Shown: in pieces, positions 31,645 through 42,018 of the stretch
How positions within the stretch are numbered: position 1 is the stretch's first letter
How the letters are laid out: each line of letters starts with the position of its first letter
Notes under the pieces: generated by a model
Seen by the model: only the letters and a program-made list of their open reading frames with translations
What the model was told of the DNA's origin: nothing
Databases searched by the model: none
From: Pseudomonas viridiflava
Lineage (GTDB): Bacteria > Pseudomonadota > Gammaproteobacteria > Pseudomonadales > Pseudomonadaceae
Direction: 5' to 3'
DNA length: 64,000 bases
Assembly (NCBI RefSeq): GCF_900582195.1
Contig: NZ_UTHA01000001.1
Location: 434,001-498,000 of the forward strand
Made by a program: the position numbers and the translations under genes

Positions 31645-31676
31645 AGCTAATTAGCTTGACGCCGTGTATCATACAC
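31645..31676. promoter_or_regulatory. Two palindromes in the pyrE-crc control region
   Basis: AGCTAATTAGCT (31645-31656) is a perfect 12-base palindrome and GTGTATCATACAC (31664-31676) has perfect six-base arms about one central base. The second includes TATGAT when read toward pyrE, a possible -10 element. Either could be an operator or only promoter sequence. Confidence 0.4.
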
Positions 31677-31699
31677 GCACGCGATTTTTGGGGCCATTT

Positions 31700-32479
31700 A
31701 TGCGGATCATCAGTGTGAACGTCAATGGTATTCAGGCTGCAGTCGAGCGTGGTTTGCTCAGTTGGCTGCAAGCACAGAATGCCGACGTCATCTGCCTGCA
31801 GGACACCCGTGCCTCCGCCTTTGAACTGGATGACCCAGCCTTCCAACTGGATGGCTACTTCCTTTATGCCTGCGATGCTGAAGTCCCTGCCCAAGGCGGC
31901 GTGGCTTTGTACTCGCGGTTGCAACCGAAGGCTGTCATCAGCGGTCTCGGTTTCGAGACGGCCGACCGCTACGGGCGCTACCTGCAAGCAGATTTCGACA
32001 AAGTCAGTATTGCCACCTTGCTGCTCCCTTCGGGGATGAACGGCGATGAGGACTTGAACCAGAAGTTCAAGCTCATGGACGACTTCGGCAAGTATCTGGA
32101 CAAACAGCGACGCAAACGTCGCGAGTACATTTATTGTGGCTCGCTGTACGTGGCGCAGCAGAAGCTCGACATCAAGAACTGGCGCGACAGCCAGCAATCT
32201 CCGGGCTTCCTGGCACCAGAACGCGCCTGGATGGACGAGATTGTCGGCAACATGGGCTATGTCGATGCCCTGCGCGAAGTCAGTCGTGAAGGCGATCAAT
32301 ACAGCTGGTGGCCGGACAACGAACAGGCCGAAATGCTCAATCTGGGCTGGCGTTTCGATTACCAGATCCTGACCCCGGGCCTGCGGCGCTTCGTGCGCAG
32401 CGCACGCCTGCCGCGTCAGCCACGGTTCTCGCAGCATGCGCCGTTGATTGTCGACTACGACTGGACGCTGACCATCTAA
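31700..32479 (+). CDS. crc: Catabolite repression control protein Crc
   Basis: 259 residues from the ATG at 31700 (MRIISVNVNGIQAAVERGLL). It has the exonuclease III/EEP fold (ADVICLQDTRA, DGYFLYACDAEVPAQGGVAL, WRFDYQILTPGLRR). Crc of Pseudomonas has no nuclease activity and works with Hfq to block translation of catabolic mRNAs, countered by CrcZ-type RNAs. Length and synteny next to pyrE support Crc rather than XthA. A terminator follows 17 bases after the stop. Confidence 0.95.
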   Translation: MRIISVNVNGIQAAVERGLLSWLQAQNADVICLQDTRASAFELDDPAFQLDGYFLYACDAEVPAQGGVALYSRLQPKAVISGLGFETADRYGRYLQADFDKVSIATLLLPSGMNGDEDLNQKFKLMDDFGKYLDKQRRKRREYIYCGSLYVAQQKLDIKNWRDSQQSPGFLAPERAWMDEIVGNMGYVDALREVSREGDQYSWWPDNEQAEMLNLGWRFDYQILTPGLRRFVRSARLPRQPRFSQHAPLIVDYDWTLTI

Positions 32480-32495
32480 GCGTCGTTTCGAAGTT

Positions 32496-32533
32496 AAAAA
32501 AATGCCCGTATCGCAAGATTCGGGCATTTTTTT
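32496..32533 (+). terminator. Rho-independent terminator of crc, shared with convergent gltS
   Basis: Stem AATGCCCG/CGGGCATT with A- and T-runs of seven on either side, able to work for both convergent genes. Confidence 0.9.
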
Positions 32534-32560
32534 GTGCGCCTGTTTTAAGCAACTCGAACC

Positions 32561-33769
32561 TCAGAGCGCGACAAAGAACGGCAGCGCCAGATACAGCTTG
32601 ATCACGATGACATTGATGATATCGATGAAAAACGCTCCGACCATCGGCACCACCAGAAACGCGATCTGCGAGGGGCCGTAACGCTGGGTTACCGCCTGCA
32701 TGTTGGCGATGGCCGTGGGCGTCGCACCTAACCCGAAACCACAATGCCCTGCCGCCAGTACGGCCGCGTCGTAGTTGCGTCCCATCATCCGGAATGTCAC
32801 GAAAATCGCGAACAACGCCATGACCAGCGCCTGCACTGCCAGGATGATGAAGATTGGCAACGCCAATGCCGCCAGATCCCACAGTTTGAGCGACATCAGG
32901 GCAATCGCCAGAAACAGCGACAAGCTGACATTGCCCAGCACCGATACCTCACGCTCGAACACCTGATACAGACCCAGCGCCGAAAGCCCGTTGCGCAAGA
33001 CCACGCCAACGAACAGAACACAAACGAATGTCGGCAATTCGAATGAAGTACCGTGCAGCCAGCCATTCAGAAGATTGCCCGCCAACAAGCTGACCGCGAT
33101 CAGTGCGAGTGTTTCGATAAAAGAAAACGGGGTAATCGAGCGCTCTTTGTTTGGTTGCTCGAAGCCCTTTGGCACGCGCGGCGCTTCCTGACCCTGACAA
33201 CCAGGCACCTGCACTCGTTTGATGAGCAACCGCGCGACCGGTCCACCGATCAAACCACCCAGCACCAGACCGAATGTCGCGGAGGCGATCGCCAGCTCGG
33301 AGGCAGAGGCCAGACCGTATTTCTCGCTGAATACCGTGCCCCACGCAGCCCCTGTGCCGTGCCCGCCCGCCAGGGTGATCGATCCGGTCAGCAGCCCCAT
33401 CAGCGGATCGAGCCCGAGCATTGTTGCCAGCCCGATCCCCATCGCATTCTGCACCACCAGCAATCCGGTGACTGCCAACAGAAATATCCCGACAACGCGC
33501 CCGCCTCTCTTCAAACTGGCAAAGTCTGCACTTAGACCAATAGTGGCAAAAAAGGCCAGCATCAAAGGCGTCTGCAGCGAAGTATCGAAACGAATTTCAA
33601 TATTGAACGTTCGCAACAGCAACAAAATCAAAGCAACTACCAAACCACCTGCGACAGGTTCGGGGATATTGTAACTACGCATGAAACCAACACGCATAAC
33701 GAGCCCGCGCCCAAGTAGAAGTACCAAGGAAGCGGCCACAAGTGTTCCGTAAAAATCGAGCTGAATCAT
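32561..33769 (-). CDS. gltS: Sodium/glutamate symporter
   Basis: 402 residues, ESS family. Ten or more membrane segments and the two inverted reentrant-loop regions are seen, with SITLAGGHGTGAAWGTVFSE in the first half and GHCGFGLGATPTAIANMQAV in the second. It imports glutamate with Na+. It stands alone, convergent with crc. Upstream of its start a 368-base gap reaches the DUF4870 gene. Confidence 0.93.
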   Translation of the reverse strand: MIQLDFYGTLVAASLVLLLGRGLVMRVGFMRSYNIPEPVAGGLVVALILLLLRTFNIEIRFDTSLQTPLMLAFFATIGLSADFASLKRGGRVVGIFLLAVTGLLVVQNAMGIGLATMLGLDPLMGLLTGSITLAGGHGTGAAWGTVFSEKYGLASASELAIASATFGLVLGGLIGGPVARLLIKRVQVPGCQGQEAPRVPKGFEQPNKERSITPFSFIETLALIAVSLLAGNLLNGWLHGTSFELPTFVCVLFVGVVLRNGLSALGLYQVFEREVSVLGNVSLSLFLAIALMSLKLWDLAALALPIFIILAVQALVMALFAIFVTFRMMGRNYDAAVLAAGHCGFGLGATPTAIANMQAVTQRYGPSQIAFLVVPMVGAFFIDIINVIVIKLYLALPFFVAL

Positions 33770-34087
33770 TAGGATTATTCTTGGCTAGATATTCAGAGGC
33801 GAATTTATAACCTGCACCCGCCTCGTGAACCGGCTGATTGTCTCAACACTGATTACTGTGGAATTCAAGAGCCTTCGATGGCTTGAATATATCTTGATAT
33901 TTCAGGAGAAATATTAGTCGGGAAACTTTAACAATCGACACCCGCGATTCCAAGGAGATAACTCAACACTAAGGCACCGCAGTTGTGACCAAAAGTGTAA
34001 GCGCGACTTTCATGTTAAATTTTATGCACCACTTATCGCAGCCAGATTATTCCTACATATCGGAGAGATTAATTCTGTTGCATAAAT
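33770..34087. other. AT-richer intergenic stretch upstream of gltS
   Basis: About 320 bases without a supportable reading frame. The region is visibly richer in A and T than its surroundings and presumably holds the gltS promoter, but no convincing -35/-10 pair or repeat could be assigned. Confidence 0.6.
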
Positions 34088-34120
34088 AAAAATGCCCTGA
34101 CATGTCAGGGCATTTGTTTT
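34088..34120 (-). terminator. Terminator of the DUF4870 gene
   Basis: AATGCCCTGACATGTCAGGGC followed by ATTTGTTTT, a palindromic stem with an A-run before and a T-rich run after. It lies 18 bases past the stop of the minus-strand gene. Confidence 0.85.
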
Positions 34121-34137
34121 AGAACTTTGCGAGCAGT

Positions 34138-34506
34138 TTATTTGATCAACCGCCAGGTAAACGGATATCGGTACGGGAAGCCCTCATTAGCTTTCACCCC
34201 CGCAATGATCGTCAGAACCAGTGCGCCGATAGCCAGTATTCCCAGCAGAAAGAACCCGATGATCAGCACCATCAGCAGGAAGCAGATCAACGATGCAATG
34301 GCGACGGTGATCTGAAAATTCAGCGCCTCCTTGCCTTGAGCGTCGATGAACGGATCGGTTTCGCGCTTCATCTGCCACAGGATCAACGGCCCGATCAGGT
34401 TGCCGAACGGAATCCAGATCCCCAGCAAGGCGGACAAGTGGCAAAACATCGCCCATTGGCGAACCTCCTGGCTCGGTTTGGGCAGCAGCTCTTGCTCGTC
34501 ACTCAT
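34138..34506 (-). CDS. DUF4870 / Tic20-like membrane protein
   Basis: 122 residues with three membrane segments. The family signature is visible: QWAMFCHLSALLGIWIPFGN, LIGPLILWQMKRETDPFID and AQGKEALNFQITVAIA. A double hydrophobic block (LICFLLMVLIIGFFLLGILA, then IGALVLTIIAG) ends the protein. No function is established for the family. It is followed on the same strand at the upstream side by rph (start 35257, stop 34535), 28 bases away, so the two may be cotranscribed. Confidence 0.9.
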   Translation of the reverse strand: MSDEQELLPKPSQEVRQWAMFCHLSALLGIWIPFGNLIGPLILWQMKRETDPFIDAQGKEALNFQITVAIASLICFLLMVLIIGFFLLGILAIGALVLTIIAGVKANEGFPYRYPFTWRLIK

Positions 34507-34534
34507 CGCGTCCTCCTTGCGGTTATCAACCTGC

Positions 34535-35257
34535 TCAGTCGGCCAATGCAGCCTTTTGCAGTTCGAAGATTTCGTTCATGCCTTGCTTGGCCAGTTCCAG
34601 CATGGCGTTCAAGTCTTCAGGCTGGAACGGCGCGCCTTCAGCGGTGCCCTGTACTTCGATGAAACCACCGGTGCTGGTCATGACGACGTTGAGGTCAGTC
34701 TCGGCAGCGGAATCTTCAAGATAGTCCAGATCCAGCACAGCCTCGCCCTGATACATGCCGACCGACACGGCGCCGATCATTTGCTTGAGCGGATCACCGC
34801 CCTTGAGGCCGCCACGCTTCTTGATCACTTTCAGCGCATCAACCAGTGCAACCATGGCGCCGGTGATGGACGCGGTGCGGGTACCGCCGTCAGCCTGGAT
34901 CACGTCGCAGTCAACGTACAGGGTCACGTCGCCCAATTTGGACATGTCCAGCGCAGCACGCAGGGAACGACCGATCAGACGCTGGATTTCCAGGGTGCGG
35001 CCGCCCTGCTTGCCACGGCTCGCTTCACGCTGGTTACGCTCGCCAGTGGCGCGTGGCAGCATGCCGTATTCGGCGGTCAACCAGCCTTGGCCCTGGCCTT
35101 TGAGAAACCGCGGCACGCCGTTTTCGACGCTGACGGTGCAGATGACTTTGGTATCACCGAATTCGACCAGTACGGATCCCTCGGCGTGTTTGGTGTAGTT
35201 GCGGGTAATGCGGATCGAGCGGAGCTGATCGGCAGCGCGACCACTTGGACGTTTCAT
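34535..35257 (-). CDS. rph: Ribonuclease PH
   Basis: 240 residues from the ATG at 35257 ([20 protein letters not shown]). The frame is open 18 codons upstream but the family start is clear. RNase PH trims tRNA 3' ends phosphorolytically. Visible features are [60 protein letters not shown] and the C-terminal [20 protein letters not shown]. It is divergent from yicC with a 272-base gap that shows no clear signal. Confidence 0.96.
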   Translation of the reverse strand: MKRPSGRAADQLRSIRITRNYTKHAEGSVLVEFGDTKVICTVSVENGVPRFLKGQGQGWLTAEYGMLPRATGERNQREASRGKQGGRTLEIQRLIGRSLRAALDMSKLGDVTLYVDCDVIQADGGTRTASITGAMVALVDALKVIKKRGGLKGGDPLKQMIGAVSVGMYQGEAVLDLDYLEDSAAETDLNVVMTSTGGFIEVQGTAEGAPFQPEDLNAMLELAKQGMNEIFELQKAALAD

Positions 35258-35529
35258 AGGGAATACCTGTACTGGGGACGGAAAACTGCCGAGCATTATA
35301 GAGCGCTGCACCGCACCTGGGCACTCGTTAAAAATCCCGGGCGACGACCGAAGGCTCTGAACCCCCCATTACCGACGGGCTGCAGCCCTTTGTCACACCG
35401 TGTGTTTGGGCGCATTCGCCGCACTGCGCTACAATCCTGCGCCTTTGCTGCCAGTCGGCTTAAATTCATACATATCGCGCCTGCGGAACACAGCTTTCGC
35501 GCCCGATCTGCATTTGCGAGGTCACCGCC

Positions 35530-37024
<1,495 letters not shown>

Positions 37025-37043
37025 AACAGCACTTCCCAAAACA

Positions 37044-37074
37044 GCTGCAAGCGCTTTACATTGGTGCTTGCAGC
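37044..37074. other. Hairpin after gmk
   Basis: GCTGCAAGC pairs with GCTTGCAGC around a 13-base loop, 20 bases after the gmk stop. No T-run. Confidence 0.6.
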
Positions 37075-37092
37075 GCGTTGAAGGGCTTGGTC

Positions 37093-37129
37093 AAAAAATC
37101 AGCGCTTCCCTAATCGCTGGTGATTTTTT
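37093..37129 (+). terminator. Terminator-like hairpin between gmk and rpoZ
   Basis: AAAAAATCAGCG and CGCTGGTGATTTTTT form an imperfect stem with A- and T-runs, 64 bases upstream of rpoZ. This suggests that rpoZ-spoT has its own promoter or that read-through is limited. Confidence 0.65.
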
Positions 37130-37192
37130 AAACTGTTGAGTCCGCTCGCCCAACCGGGCAGCGCGCATATTGCATTCGCTCCGAGGAATACC

Positions 37193-37456
37193 ATGGCCCG
37201 CGTAACCGTTGAAGACTGCCTAGAACACGTGGAAAACCGCTTTGAGCTGGTCATGCTCTCTACCAAGCGTGCCCGTCAACTGGCCACCGGCGGCAAAGAG
37301 CCACTGGTCCAGTGGGAAAACGACAAGCCGACTGTTGTCGCCCTGCGTGAAATTGCTGAAGGCCTGATGAGCTACGAGTTCATCGCCGAGCAGGAAATCG
37401 TCCAGGATGAGCCGCTGTTCGCAGCGTTCGAGGACGAGTCCAACGAGGCCGTCTAA
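37193..37456 (+). CDS. rpoZ: DNA-directed RNA polymerase omega subunit
   Basis: 87 residues from the ATG at 37193 ([20 protein letters not shown]), with GAGG upstream; nineteen upstream codons are open but not part of the family. [20 protein letters not shown] and [16 protein letters not shown] are the omega hallmark. Omega assists RNA polymerase assembly and forms part of the ppGpp site in proteobacteria. It is followed by spoT (57 bases), the standard pairing. Confidence 0.97.
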   Translation: MARVTVEDCLEHVENRFELVMLSTKRARQLATGGKEPLVQWENDKPTVVALREIAEGLMSYEFIAEQEIVQDEPLFAAFEDESNEAV

Positions 37457-37513
37457 GCCTATGCCTGGTCGACGTAGCACGGCGCGGGATCACAGCTTGC
37501 GGCAGGATTTATC

Positions 37514-39619
37514 ATGCCGAGCATAGACGCCCTCGCCGATCGCTTATCGACCTACCTCGGCAACGACCAGGTCAACCTGGTCCGCCGAGCGTATTTCTAC
37601 GCCGAACAAGCCCATGACGGTCAGCGCCGTCGCAGCGGCGAGGCGTACGTCACGCATCCTCTTGCCGTGGCCAATATTCTTGCCGACATGCACATGGACC
37701 ATCAGAGCCTGATGGCCGCGATGCTGCATGACGTGATCGAAGACACCGGTATCGCCAAGGAAGCGCTGCAAGCGCAGTTCGGTGAAACCGTGGCCGAACT
37801 GGTCGACGGGGTCAGCAAACTGACCCAGATGAATTTCGAGACCAAGGCCGAAGCCCAAGCCGAAAACTTCCAGAAAATGGCCATGGCCATGGCACGCGAC
37901 ATTCGCGTGATCCTGGTCAAGCTCGCTGACCGCCTGCACAACATGCGCACACTGGAAGTGCTGTCTGGCGAAAAACGCCGCCGGATCGCCAAGGAAACCC
38001 TCGAAATCTACGCGCCCATCGCCAACCGGCTGGGCATGCATGCGATCCGCATCGAATTCGAAGACCTCGGCTTCAAGGCCATGCACCCGATGCGTTCCGC
38101 GCGGATCTACCAGGCGGTCAAACGCGCCCGGGGCAACCGCAAGGAAATCGTCAACAAGATCGAAGAATCCCTTGGCCATTGCCTCGCCATCGACGGCATC
38201 CAGGGCGAAGTCAGCGGTCGGCAGAAACACCTCTACGGCATCTACAAGAAAATGCGCGGCAAGCGTCGGGCCTTCAACGAGATCATGGACGTCTACGCGT
38301 TCCGGATCATCGTCGACAAGGTCGATACCTGCTACCGCGTGCTGGGTGCTGTACATAATTTGTACAAACCGTTGCCGGGGCGTTTCAAGGATTACATCGC
38401 GATCCCCAAGGCCAACGGCTATCAGTCGTTGCACACCACGCTGTTCGGCATGCACGGCGTACCGATCGAGATCCAGATCCGTACCCGCGAAATGGAAGAG
38501 ATGGCCAACAACGGCATCGCCGCCCATTGGCTGTACAAATCCAGCGGTGACGAGCAGCCGAAAGGCACTCACGCCCGCGCCCGCCAGTGGGTCAAAGGCG
38601 TGCTGGAAATGCAGCAACGTGCCGGCAACTCGCTGGAATTCATCGAAAGCGTGAAGATCGACCTGTTCCCGGACGAGGTCTACGTGTTCACGCCCAAAGG
38701 CCGGATCATGGAGCTGCCGAAAGGCTCCACGGCGGTCGACTTTGCCTACGCAGTTCACACCGACGTCGGCAACAGCTGCATCGCCTGCCGGATCAACCGT
38801 CGTCTCGCACCGCTGTCCGAACCGCTGCAAAGCGGCTCCACGGTCGAGATCGTCAGCGCCCCCGGCGCACGACCGAATCCGGCGTGGCTCAATTTCGTGG
38901 TCACCGGCAAGGCGCGCACGCACATCCGCCATGCGCTGAAACTGCAACGTCGCTCCGAGTCCATCAGCCTCGGCGAACGCCTGCTGAACAAAGTCCTCAA
39001 CGGTTTCGACAGTGCGCTGGAGCAGATCCCGGCCGAACGCGTCAAAGCCATGCTCACCGAGTACCGCCTCGAACTGATCGAAGACTTGCTCGAAGACATT
39101 GGCCTGGGCAACCGCATGGCCTATGTGGTCGCCCGCCGCTTGCTTGGCGAAGGCGAACAGTTGCCAAGCCCGGAAGGTCCGCTGGCGATTCGCGGCACCG
39201 AAGGTCTGGTGCTCAGCTACGCCAAATGCTGCACACCGATCCCTGGCGACCCGATTGTCGGGCACCTGTCGGCGGGCAAAGGCATGGTCGTGCACCTGGA
39301 CAACTGCCGCAATATCAGCGAAATCCGGCACAACCCGGAAAAATGCATCCAGCTCTCGTGGGCCAAGGATGTGACCGGCGAATTCAACGTCGAACTGCGC
39401 GTCGAGCTGGAACACCAGCGCGGCCTGATCGCCCTGCTGGCCAGCAGCGTCAACGCAGCCGACGGCAATATCGAGAAAATCAGCATGGACGAACGCGATG
39501 GTCGCATCAGCGTGGTCCAGTTGGTAGTCAGCGTCCACGACCGTGTGCACCTGGCCCGCGTGATCAAGAAACTGCGCGCATTGACCGGGGTGATCCGCAT
39601 CACCCGCATGCGTGCATAA
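37514..39619 (+). CDS. spoT: Bifunctional (p)ppGpp synthetase/hydrolase SpoT
   Basis: 701 residues. The HD hydrolase domain shows RRRSGEAYVTHPLAVANILA and LHDVIEDTGIAKEAL near 36-85. The synthetase region has GRQKHLYGIYKKMRGKRRAF near 236-255 and GYQSLHTTLFGMHGVPIEIQ near 302-321. The TGS domain (VYVFTPKGRIMELPKGSTAV) is near 394-413, and a C-terminal ACT domain ends the chain. The intact HD motif predicts hydrolase activity, and the length matches SpoT. The gene forms a run with rpoZ and a ridA-family gene. Confidence 0.97.
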   Translation: MPSIDALADRLSTYLGNDQVNLVRRAYFYAEQAHDGQRRRSGEAYVTHPLAVANILADMHMDHQSLMAAMLHDVIEDTGIAKEALQAQFGETVAELVDGVSKLTQMNFETKAEAQAENFQKMAMAMARDIRVILVKLADRLHNMRTLEVLSGEKRRRIAKETLEIYAPIANRLGMHAIRIEFEDLGFKAMHPMRSARIYQAVKRARGNRKEIVNKIEESLGHCLAIDGIQGEVSGRQKHLYGIYKKMRGKRRAFNEIMDVYAFRIIVDKVDTCYRVLGAVHNLYKPLPGRFKDYIAIPKANGYQSLHTTLFGMHGVPIEIQIRTREMEEMANNGIAAHWLYKSSGDEQPKGTHARARQWVKGVLEMQQRAGNSLEFIESVKIDLFPDEVYVFTPKGRIMELPKGSTAVDFAYAVHTDVGNSCIACRINRRLAPLSEPLQSGSTVEIVSAPGARPNPAWLNFVVTGKARTHIRHALKLQRRSESISLGERLLNKVLNGFDSALEQIPAERVKAMLTEYRLELIEDLLEDIGLGNRMAYVVARRLLGEGEQLPSPEGPLAIRGTEGLVLSYAKCCTPIPGDPIVGHLSAGKGMVVHLDNCRNISEIRHNPEKCIQLSWAKDVTGEFNVELRVELEHQRGLIALLASSVNAADGNIEKISMDERDGRISVVQLVVSVHDRVHLARVIKKLRALTGVIRITRMRA

Positions 39620-39643
39620 CTCAACCATTACAAGGAGTCATAC

Positions 39644-40024
39644 ATGACCAAGACTGTTATCACCAGCGACAAGGCCCCGGCAGCCATCGGCACTTACTCC
39701 CAGGCGATCAAGGCCGGCAACACCGTTTACATGTCGGGTCAGATTCCTCTGGACCCAAAAACCATGGAACTGGTTGAAGGCTTCGAAGCCCAGACCGTCC
39801 AGGTGTTCGAGAACCTCAAAGCCGTGGCTGAAGCCGCTGGCGGTTCGTTCAAGGACATCGTCAAACTGAACATCTTCCTCACCGACCTGAGCCACTTCGC
39901 CAAGGTCAACGAGATCATGGGCAAATACTTCGACCAGCCGTACCCGGCCCGCGCCGCCATCGGCGTGGCTGCCCTGCCGAAGGGTTCGCAGGTTGAAATG
40001 GATGCCATTCTGGTCATCGAGTGA
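39644..40024 (+). CDS. ridA: RidA-family 2-iminobutanoate/2-iminopropanoate deaminase
   Basis: 126 residues, canonical RidA. It begins [20 protein letters not shown] and shows [11 protein letters not shown], the catalytic arginine in [20 protein letters not shown] and the C-terminal DAILV. It hydrolyses 2-aminoacrylate-derived imines that damage PLP enzymes. Twenty-four bases after spoT, with AAGGAG before the ATG. This is the second RidA in the window; the other lies in the dad operon and is more divergent. Confidence 0.93.
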   Translation: MTKTVITSDKAPAAIGTYSQAIKAGNTVYMSGQIPLDPKTMELVEGFEAQTVQVFENLKAVAEAAGGSFKDIVKLNIFLTDLSHFAKVNEIMGKYFDQPYPARAAIGVAALPKGSQVEMDAILVIE

Positions 40025-40091
40025 TGCGCACGGCGCGGCCTTCAACCGCCGCGCCGACTGCTGCAAGAAAAGGTTTTGAAAGGATTCCACC

Positions 40092-40832
40092 ATGCGCAAA
40101 GCGCTAGCTCTCCCGCTGCTCGCCATTTTCCTCGGCGGCTGCGCCAGCAACCCTGCCGACCGTGATATCAGCGGCACCTGGATCAACCAGGTGGCGATCG
40201 ATGCCGCAGCCAAAGGCGGCCCCCTGCGCGAAGCGCTTCAGGCTTACGGCCCGAATCTGGAGTGGGACGTCAATACCAAGGCCGGTCAGGCCCGCTACAC
40301 CAACGGGTTTGAGAACGTCGAAGGACGGCTGCTGGGCGAACAGTCCGGCGCCTGGAAAGTCGACTTCTATGGCAGTTCTGCCAGCGAGCTGAAACGTGAT
40401 GGCGGCCAATTGCAACAAGCCGCCAGTGACAACGAACCTGAGCAACTCTTCGACCGCGCACAGATTCCGGTGCCGGAAGGCGCGCCGATTGGCGCCAGTT
40501 TCGAACGTGCGCTGTATTCCGCCTACATGGGCGGCAACTGGACTATCGCCAGTGGTCAGGGTGAAGGCGGCACCGTGCAGTTTCAGGCTGACGGCCAAGT
40601 GTCAGGCCTTCCCGGCGCCGACCGTTATGCCTTGTGCCTGGCGGGCGATTGCGCGTCGATGAGCAACGGCAACGACAGCATGTGGTTGCAACAGAACGGC
40701 CAGGGCAATAACTGGATCTTTGTGCGCAAGGGCAAAGAGCTGGAAATTCTGCAGGCGGTGAATGCCGCGCTGGCGGATGAACAACCGCAGTTCACCGCCG
40801 GTGAGCGCAAGTGGTTGCTAGAGAAGCAGTAG
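40092..40832 (+). CDS. Predicted lipoprotein of unknown function
   Basis: 246 residues. The signal sequence MRKALALPLLAIFLGGCASN ends in a lipobox (LGGC), so the protein is probably anchored by lipid. The mature part starts with DRDISGTWINQVAIDAAAKG, is rich in Gly and Gln, and has two cysteines in YALCLAGDCASM. No known family is recognised. It lies 67 bases after ridA in the same direction and could be part of that run; the hairpin of a REP pair follows. Confidence 0.85.
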   Translation: MRKALALPLLAIFLGGCASNPADRDISGTWINQVAIDAAAKGGPLREALQAYGPNLEWDVNTKAGQARYTNGFENVEGRLLGEQSGAWKVDFYGSSASELKRDGGQLQQAASDNEPEQLFDRAQIPVPEGAPIGASFERALYSAYMGGNWTIASGQGEGGTVQFQADGQVSGLPGADRYALCLAGDCASMSNGNDSMWLQQNGQGNNWIFVRKGKELEILQAVNAALADEQPQFTAGERKWLLEKQ

Positions 40833-40860
40833 ATCGATTCTGAAACCGGTGAAGATCAAG

Positions 40861-40950
40861 TGTGGGAGCGAGCTTGCTCGCGAATGCGGTGCAACAGCCA
40901 ACAGAGATGTTGAATGTTAAGCCATCTTCGCGAGCAAGCTCGCTCCCACA
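40861..40950. repeat. REP/REPIN-type inverted pair
   Basis: TGTGGGAGCGAGCTTGCTCG and its complement about 40 bases apart, between the convergent lipoprotein and epimerase-like genes. Confidence 0.9.
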
Positions 40951-40972
40951 GTTGTTTTTGGGTGTCTGGGAG

Positions 40973-41830
40973 TCAGGATTTACCTTCGAGGATCGCAGCA
41001 TAGCCTTCGCGGTAGCTTGGGTACGCTGGCGTCCAGCCCAATGCTTTCGCCCGGCCGTTGCTGCAACGCTTGCTGCCGGTACGCCGAACACTGGCGTCGT
41101 CCGACCATTCGGTAACGCCTAGATACTCACGCAACCAGCCCACCACTTCGGCCAACGGTGCCGGCGCGTCGTCGACGCCGATGTAGAAATCCTCCAGCTT
41201 CACGCCCTGCCGATCTTTCTCCAACAGGAACGCCAGCAACCCTGCCGCGTCGTCAGCATGAATCCGGTTGCCATATAGCGGTGGATCGACCGCAACGCGA
41301 TAGCCGCGACGCACTTGAGTCAGCAGCCACTCACGGCCCGGGCCATAGATGCCGGTCAAACGCAGGATGCTTGCCGGAATGCCGCTGGTGAGCGCGACCT
41401 GCTCAGCCTCAAGCATCAATCGTCCTGAATAACCGGCAGCGACAGTCGCTGATTTCTCATCCACCCACTCGCCATCCTGCTGCCCATAAACGCTGCTGCT
41501 GGAGACGAAGATCAGTCGCTCAGGCACCTGCCCATAGTCGTCGAGCCAGCTCAGCACATTCTGCAAACCCTGCACATAAGCCGCGCGATAACCGGCCTCA
41601 TCGTGATCGGTGGCCGCAGCGCAATACACCAGATAGTCCACCGCCCCCACCGGCCAGGTCGCCGGGCAGTCTTCGTTGAACAGGTCGCCGGCAACGCCGA
41701 TCACACCCTCAGGCAGCTTCGAAACGTCCCGGCGCAGGCCATGAACTTCCCAGCCAGCCGCCAGCAATTGCGTGGCCAGACGACTGCCGACATCACCACA
41801 ACCGGCAATCAAAACAGAAGGCGCGGACAT
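40973..41830 (-). CDS. NAD(P)-dependent epimerase/reductase-like protein (extended SDR, YeeZ-like)
   Basis: 285 residues. The Rossmann motif is VLIAGCGDVGSRLATQLLAA at about 6-25, with a GxGxxG variant. VSSSSVYGQQDGEWVDE follows near 112-128, where a YxxxK pair would be expected but only the SSSVYG part is typical. TGIYGPGREWLL near 160 and NRIHADDAAGLLAFLLE near 190 are typical of atypical SDRs such as YeeZ. Substrate unknown. It is divergent from exbB. Confidence 0.82.
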   Translation of the reverse strand: MSAPSVLIAGCGDVGSRLATQLLAAGWEVHGLRRDVSKLPEGVIGVAGDLFNEDCPATWPVGAVDYLVYCAAATDHDEAGYRAAYVQGLQNVLSWLDDYGQVPERLIFVSSSSVYGQQDGEWVDEKSATVAAGYSGRLMLEAEQVALTSGIPASILRLTGIYGPGREWLLTQVRRGYRVAVDPPLYGNRIHADDAAGLLAFLLEKDRQGVKLEDFYIGVDDAPAPLAEVVGWLREYLGVTEWSDDASVRRTGSKRCSNGRAKALGWTPAYPSYREGYAAILEGKS

Positions 41831-41917
41831 TAAAAAACTCCCATCGGAAAGGTACAGACTAGCTCTGGCAAAGGACGAACGGCTAGCAATGCAGGAAAAA
41901 AAGATACTCTATTACTT

Positions 41918-41946
41918 TTGTTAACAAGAATTACTTGCAATAATGC
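41918..41946 (+). promoter_or_regulatory. Putative sigma-70 promoter of exbB-exbD-tonB
   Basis: TTGTTA and TAATGC separated by 17 bases, about 73 bases upstream of the exbB ATG. No good Fur-box match was found around it, although iron control is expected from the family. Confidence 0.45.
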
Positions 41947-42018
41947 ACGCCACTTTTGTTCTCGGCCTCACGAGGCCTGGTAGAGCATCACCGTTTTTCT
42001 ATCTCAGGTCCGGCCAGC

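Noticed and set aside
37544..39628. 694-codon open frame on the minus strand, opposite spoT
   Set aside because: It mirrors spoT exactly. Its translation is rich in His, Asp, Gln and Val as expected from the antisense frame of high-G+C coding DNA, and it matches no family.
41880..41945. Fur box upstream of exbB
   Set aside because: The A/T-rich stretch holds only a poor match to the GATAATGATAATCATTATC consensus, so no site is called although iron control is likely.
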